NCBI GenBank assembly: GCA_030602845.1
Contig: JAUVYZ010000076.1
Span: forward strand, 1 to 8,335
Reading direction: 5' to 3'
Origin: Phycisphaerae bacterium
Lineage (GTDB): Bacteria > Planctomycetota > Phycisphaerae > Sedimentisphaerales > Anaerobacaceae
Length of the DNA stretch: 8,335 nucleotides
The position numbers and the translations under genes are program-made. Position 1 is the stretch's first letter. The number at the start of each line of letters is the position of its first letter. The notes under the pieces were generated by a model. It ran no database searches and had not been told where the DNA came from. It saw only the letters and a program-made list of their open reading frames with translations. Positions 5,696-8,335 of this stretch are shown here, in pieces.

Positions 5696-5725
5696 AGCAT
5701 TAAGTTTTTTTCAGGTATTTAGCGT

Positions 5726-5995
5726 ATGGATAGTAGTTTTGCCCTTTATCTGGGCCGACATACTCTCGAAACAGCTCTGGTCGTAGCCGCTCCGATTTTG
5801 CTGACCTGTATGATAGTGGGGGTAGTGGTAACATTGTTTCAAGCAGTTACTTCCGTCCGCGATATGAGCTTAACAATAGTTCCCAAGCTTCTGGCTGTGT
5901 GTGCCGTGATAATCCTTTTCAGCGGCTGGACACTTCAAATAATACTCGGATTTTTCACCGAGATTTTTGGGCATATTCAAAATATCGGGCACTGA
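5726..5995 (+). CDS. fliQ: Flagellar export gate protein FliQ
   Basis: FliQ is the small two-helix subunit that wraps around FliP in the export gate (four copies in the known structure). The 89-residue length is exactly typical. It has two transmembrane hairpin helices (about 16-39 and 54-77) and the family motif between them, GVVVTLFQAVTSVRDMSLTIVPKLLAV (32-58), where most FliQ read FQAATQIxExTLSFxPK. The start ATG lies 30 nt after the fliP stop, with a weak AGG (5713-5715) as SD. The stop is 3 nt before fliR. Confidence 0.95.
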   Translation: MDSSFALYLGRHTLETALVVAAPILLTCMIVGVVVTLFQAVTSVRDMSLTIVPKLLAVCAVIILFSGWTLQIILGFFTEIFGHIQNIGH

Positions 5996-5998
5996 TTT

Positions 5999-6751
5999 AT
6001 GGAGCTGATGATCGAAAAGCTGCTCGGTTTTGTAATGGTTCTGACAAGAATTTCGGTATTTTTTTTAGTACTTCCCGTCTTTGGCTGGAAAAGCATTCCG
6101 GTCAGGATCAAAGTTGCAATGACGGTGCTGTTGACGATTTTCTTTTCGATGATAACACCTCTGGCTATCGAATCCAGAGAGGTCTCTGTATTAGAGGCAA
6201 TATTGCTGCTGACTAATGAGGCCACCTATGGATTGGCCCTGGGATTAATTGTTTATCTTGTATTTGCTACGGTTAAATTCAGCGGTCGTATTATCGAACG
6301 TCAGATGGGTTTAGCTATGGCGGAGATTCTGGACCCATTGACCGGCGAGCGAGCTCAGCCGCTGGGTATGCTTCTGGAAATGATATTTATACTGCTGTTT
6401 TTAAGCGCTAATGGTCATCACATGTTTTTGTTAATTATCTCGCGAAGCTACGAAACATTTCCGGCCGGTAGTATCCCGACAATAGCGGTTCTGGCCGACG
6501 GAGTAATCAAAGCCGGCTCAACATTGTTGGTGGCCGGCCTGAGATTGGCCGCACCGATACTGGCAGCGTTTCTGGTGTTGATGGTTGCGTTAGCGGTGTT
6601 AGCCCGCATAGTTCCGGAAATGAACATTCTATTTATCAGTTTGCCATTGCGTGTAGGCCTGGGATTGTTAATGGCAGCGATATTTGTGCCCTTTATTAAC
6701 GGATTTGTGGCAGAATTCGCTGATTGGATGGGCAAACTGCTGCCCCTTTAA
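5999..6751 (+). CDS. fliR: Flagellar export gate protein FliR
   Basis: FliR is the single-copy subunit that closes the FliP/FliQ export gate and resembles a fused FliP-FliQ. The 250-residue product, near the usual ~260, has several hydrophobic segments (about 7-28, 37-57, 66-90, 122-148, 176-202, 210-235). It also has recognisable family motifs: FVMVLTRISVFFLVLPVFGWKSIPVRIK (11-38), GRIIERQMGLAMAEILDPLTG (96-116), FLSANGHHMFLL (134-145), and LARIVPEMNILFISLPLRVGLGL (201-223). The start is ATG 5999, three nt after the fliQ stop with no SD of its own, so translation is probably coupled. A 62-nt pyrimidine-rich gap separates it from flhB. Confidence 0.95.
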   Translation: MELMIEKLLGFVMVLTRISVFFLVLPVFGWKSIPVRIKVAMTVLLTIFFSMITPLAIESREVSVLEAILLLTNEATYGLALGLIVYLVFATVKFSGRIIERQMGLAMAEILDPLTGERAQPLGMLLEMIFILLFLSANGHHMFLLIISRSYETFPAGSIPTIAVLADGVIKAGSTLLVAGLRLAAPILAAFLVLMVALAVLARIVPEMNILFISLPLRVGLGLLMAAIFVPFINGFVAEFADWMGKLLPL

Positions 6752-6813
6752 CAACAGATAGCATTCAGCGTATAGTTTTCTTTTTCTATCCTCTAATATG
6801 ACAGGTATAGGGT

Positions 6814-7878
6814 ATGGCAGACAAGCCGGCCACCGAAAAGACAGAACAGCCAACGCCGAGAAAATTGAGCAAAGCCCGAGAGCAAGGGCAGGTTCCGCAG
6901 GGCCCGGAACTGATGTCGGCTGTGTCAATTGTGGTTCTGGTAACAATGGTAGCTTTCTCGGCACCCGGCCTAATGCAATGGTTCGCTATGCAACTGAGGG
7001 AAGGGATGTCGCACACAGATACAGTTTTTGCCAACAACAAGACCTTTATAAGCTTTTTCAACGCAAAGATTACCGATTCGGTACTTGTTATCTGCCCTAT
7101 TCTTGCAGCACTTTGTGCGGGGTCTATTGTGAGCGGCGTTGTCATCAGCGGCTTTAATTTTGCGCCGGGAGCCATAAAATTGAGATTTAATATGGTAAAT
7201 CCGATATCGGGGCTACAAAAGCTGATAAATGCCAAGTCTATGGTACACCTCTTAACATCCATAGCAAAACTGTTTTTTGTGTCAATCATCGTCTGGCTGT
7301 ACCTTCGCAGCAGGCTTGATATGCTTGCGCCCCTTCGATGGGCCTGGTCTTTACAGATACTTGCAGCCATCGCAAAGATAATATTAGGTCTGATGATTCG
7401 TGTTTGCATTGCGCTTATGATTATAGGAATTGCGGATACTATTTATCAGAAATGGAAATACACCAAGGACTTGAAGATGACTCGTCAGGAGGTAAAAGAA
7501 GAGCGCAAGCAGACAGAAGGTTCGCCGGAGGTCAAAAGGCGGATCCGTAAGGTCCAGTTTGAGACGTCGCTGAAGCGTATGCTGCAGGAAGTTCCCAAGG
7601 CCAACGTGGTTCTTGTGAACCCAACACATGTAGCTGTTGCGCTGCGTTACGAGGCCAAGACGATGGAAGCGCCCGTTATGGTAGCGAAAGGAGCAGGCCA
7701 CCTGGCAGAAAAAATCCAAGAAATCGCACGGGCTTACGGGGTTCCTATCGTAAGAAAGCCGGAATTAGCGAGGACAATATATTCAACAGTGGAGCTCGGC
7801 GGCCCCATACCGGAGACACTGTACGTGGCTGTAGCAGAGGTGCTGGCTTTGATATATCGGCTGCGGCATAAAAAATGA
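6814..7878 (+). CDS. flhB: Flagellar export switch protein FlhB
   Basis: FlhB wraps the closed export gate and, after autocleavage of its cytoplasmic domain, switches the export machine from rod/hook to filament substrates. The 354-residue product has the classical N-terminus (EKTEQPTPRKLSKAREQGQVPQ, residues 8-29) and four membrane segments (about 36-58, 92-116, 145-166, 187-213). The cytoplasmic domain follows, with EERKQTEGSPEVKRRIRKVQFE. The autocleavage motif NPTH is intact at residues 269-272 (7618-7629), the same numbering as Salmonella FlhB, inside VVLVNPTHVAVALRYE. Downstream it keeps APVMVAKGAGHLAEKIQEIA, VPIVRKPELARTIY and the IPETLYVAVAEVLALIYRL end. The Arg-Lys tail after the domain is short. 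An AGG at 6803-6805 serves ATG 6814; the stop is 13 nt before flhA. Confidence 0.97.
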   Translation: MADKPATEKTEQPTPRKLSKAREQGQVPQGPELMSAVSIVVLVTMVAFSAPGLMQWFAMQLREGMSHTDTVFANNKTFISFFNAKITDSVLVICPILAALCAGSIVSGVVISGFNFAPGAIKLRFNMVNPISGLQKLINAKSMVHLLTSIAKLFFVSIIVWLYLRSRLDMLAPLRWAWSLQILAAIAKIILGLMIRVCIALMIIGIADTIYQKWKYTKDLKMTRQEVKEERKQTEGSPEVKRRIRKVQFETSLKRMLQEVPKANVVLVNPTHVAVALRYEAKTMEAPVMVAKGAGHLAEKIQEIARAYGVPIVRKPELARTIYSTVELGGPIPETLYVAVAEVLALIYRLRHKK

Positions 7879-7882
7879 AAGG
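7879..7882 (+). promoter_or_regulatory. Shine-Dalgarno AAGG that fixes the flhA start
   Basis: AAGG overlaps the end of flhB (TGA 7876-7878) and ends 9 nt before ATG 7892. It supports that ATG as the flhA start, which means the GC-only tract at 7911-7944 is translated rather than intergenic. Confidence 0.6.
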
Positions 7883-7891
7883 CAAAAAGTG

Positions 7892-8335
7892 ATGCTTGAA
7901 GCTCGAGAAACCGGGCCCCGCGGCCCGGGCCCCGGGGCCCGGCCAAATGGTGCCCGAACCCTTTTCACAGCCGTGGTGATAGCAGTTATCGCGGGGCTTT
8001 TACTTCCGCTGCCGGCCTATATTCTCGACGTGCTTCTAATCTTTAGCGTATCTTTAACGGCGGCAGTGTTGATAATTACTTTTTCAGCCCGGGGAGCTTT
8101 GCAAGTTCAGGGTTTTCCTTTGTTAATTGTGCTGGCCACAATGCTTCGTATGGCCCTTAGCGTGGCTTACAGCCGACTGATACTCTCGCAGGGCAATGCC
8201 GGCACCATCGTTAGTCTTTTCGGGAGTATCGTTGTCAGGAACAATTATGTACTCGCAATTTTGGTCTTTGGGGTGCTGGCGATAGTTATCTTCAGAACTA
8301 TTAGTAAAGCCACTAAGGATATTAGAATGGCTGCG
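7892..8335 (+). CDS. flhA: Flagellar export gate protein FlhA, N-terminal part (3' end outside window)
   Basis: FlhA forms the nonameric ring of the export gate; its membrane part couples ion flow to export and its cytoplasmic part docks chaperone-substrate complexes. The first 148 codons are present, out of about 690 expected. The N-terminal tail (1-22) is Gly/Pro/Arg-rich and encoded by a GC-only palindromic tract. The family pattern starts at residue 24: LLLPLPAYILDVLLIFSVSL (36-55), FPLLIVLATMLRMALSVAYSRLIL (75-98), GNAGTIVSLFGSIVVRNNYVLAILVF (101-126). The PLP motif falls at residues 39-41, close to E. coli FlhA, so ATG 7892 is preferred over later GTG codons. Divergence: the usual TLLRLALNVASTRLIL is TMLRMALSVAYSRLIL, and the segment leading to the family signature reads KDIRMAA where RxAEVAA is usual. 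It is probably functional, but not a conventional FlhA. Confidence 0.9.
   Translation, partial: MLEARETGPRGPGPGARPNGARTLFTAVVIAVIAGLLLPLPAYILDVLLIFSVSLTAAVLIITFSARGALQVQGFPLLIVLATMLRMALSVAYSRLILSQGNAGTIVSLFGSIVVRNNYVLAILVFGVLAIVIFRTISKATKDIRMAA
7911..7944 (+). repeat. 34-nt GC-only palindromic tract in the flhA N-terminal codons
   Basis: All 34 bases are G or C. A perfect 10-bp inverted repeat, CCGGGCCCCG (7911-7920) with CGGGGCCCGG (7933-7942), encloses a 12-nt loop that is itself largely the palindrome GGCCCGGGCC (7922-7931). GGGCCC occurs three times (7913, 7927, 7935). It encodes Gly/Pro/Arg/Ala residues 7-18 of FlhA. As RNA it would form a very stable hairpin just after the start codon. 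It may be a regulatory hairpin, a small inserted palindrome, or an assembly or sequencing artefact. Confidence 0.75.

Noticed and set aside
6752..6813. Promoter or terminator between fliR and flhB
   Set aside because: The 62-nt gap has a pyrimidine-rich run but no stem-loop and no convincing -35/-10 or -24/-12 pair.
7734..7968. Small - strand frames across the flhB-flhA junction
   Set aside because: They owe their length to the GC-only palindromic tract and to antisense reading of flhB; no motif or SD supports them.

Overview
This 8.3-kb window is part of a bacterial flagellar gene cluster, with every gene on the + strand and packed tightly. Protein families were recognised by reading conserved motifs; no database search was run. 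In order it holds the C-terminal half of fliI (export ATPase), fliJ (export chaperone/stalk), a motE-like MgtE_N/coiled-coil protein, motA, motB, a second motB-like gene, then a 207-bp regulatory gap, then fliO, fliP, fliQ, fliR, flhB and the 5' part of flhA. No tRNA, rRNA, CRISPR array, insertion sequence or other mobile element is visible.

The first block (1-4148) combines the ATPase end of the export apparatus with the stator. motA, motB and the second motB are joined by 1-nt and 4-nt overlaps (TAATG and TTGA), so translation is probably coupled. The first MotB keeps the ion-binding Asp of the single transmembrane helix but has a worn OmpA-like peptidoglycan-binding box. The second MotB has Ala where that Asp should be, but a better preserved box. 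A mixed stator in which the two proteins complement each other is the most interesting hypothesis here.

The gap 4149-4355 carries a very good sigma-54 (-24/-12) promoter match and several dyad symmetries upstream and around it. The export-gate genes fliO-fliP-fliQ-fliR-flhB-flhA therefore look like a separate RpoN-controlled transcription unit. FliP/FliQ/FliR form the gate, FlhB is the substrate-specificity switch with an intact autocleavage NPTH at residues 269-272, FlhA is the nonameric export ring, and FliO is the assembly scaffold for FliP.

flhA begins with an oddity: a 34-nt run of only G and C (7911-7944), highly palindromic, in codons 7-18 of a genome that is otherwise of moderate GC.

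The organism is a diderm, flagellated bacterium. The weak Shine-Dalgarno sites, GTG/TTG starts, sigma-54 control, MotE-like gene and FliP style would fit a Planctomycetota (Phycisphaerae-like) or related environmental lineage, but this is a low-confidence impression from motif style only.
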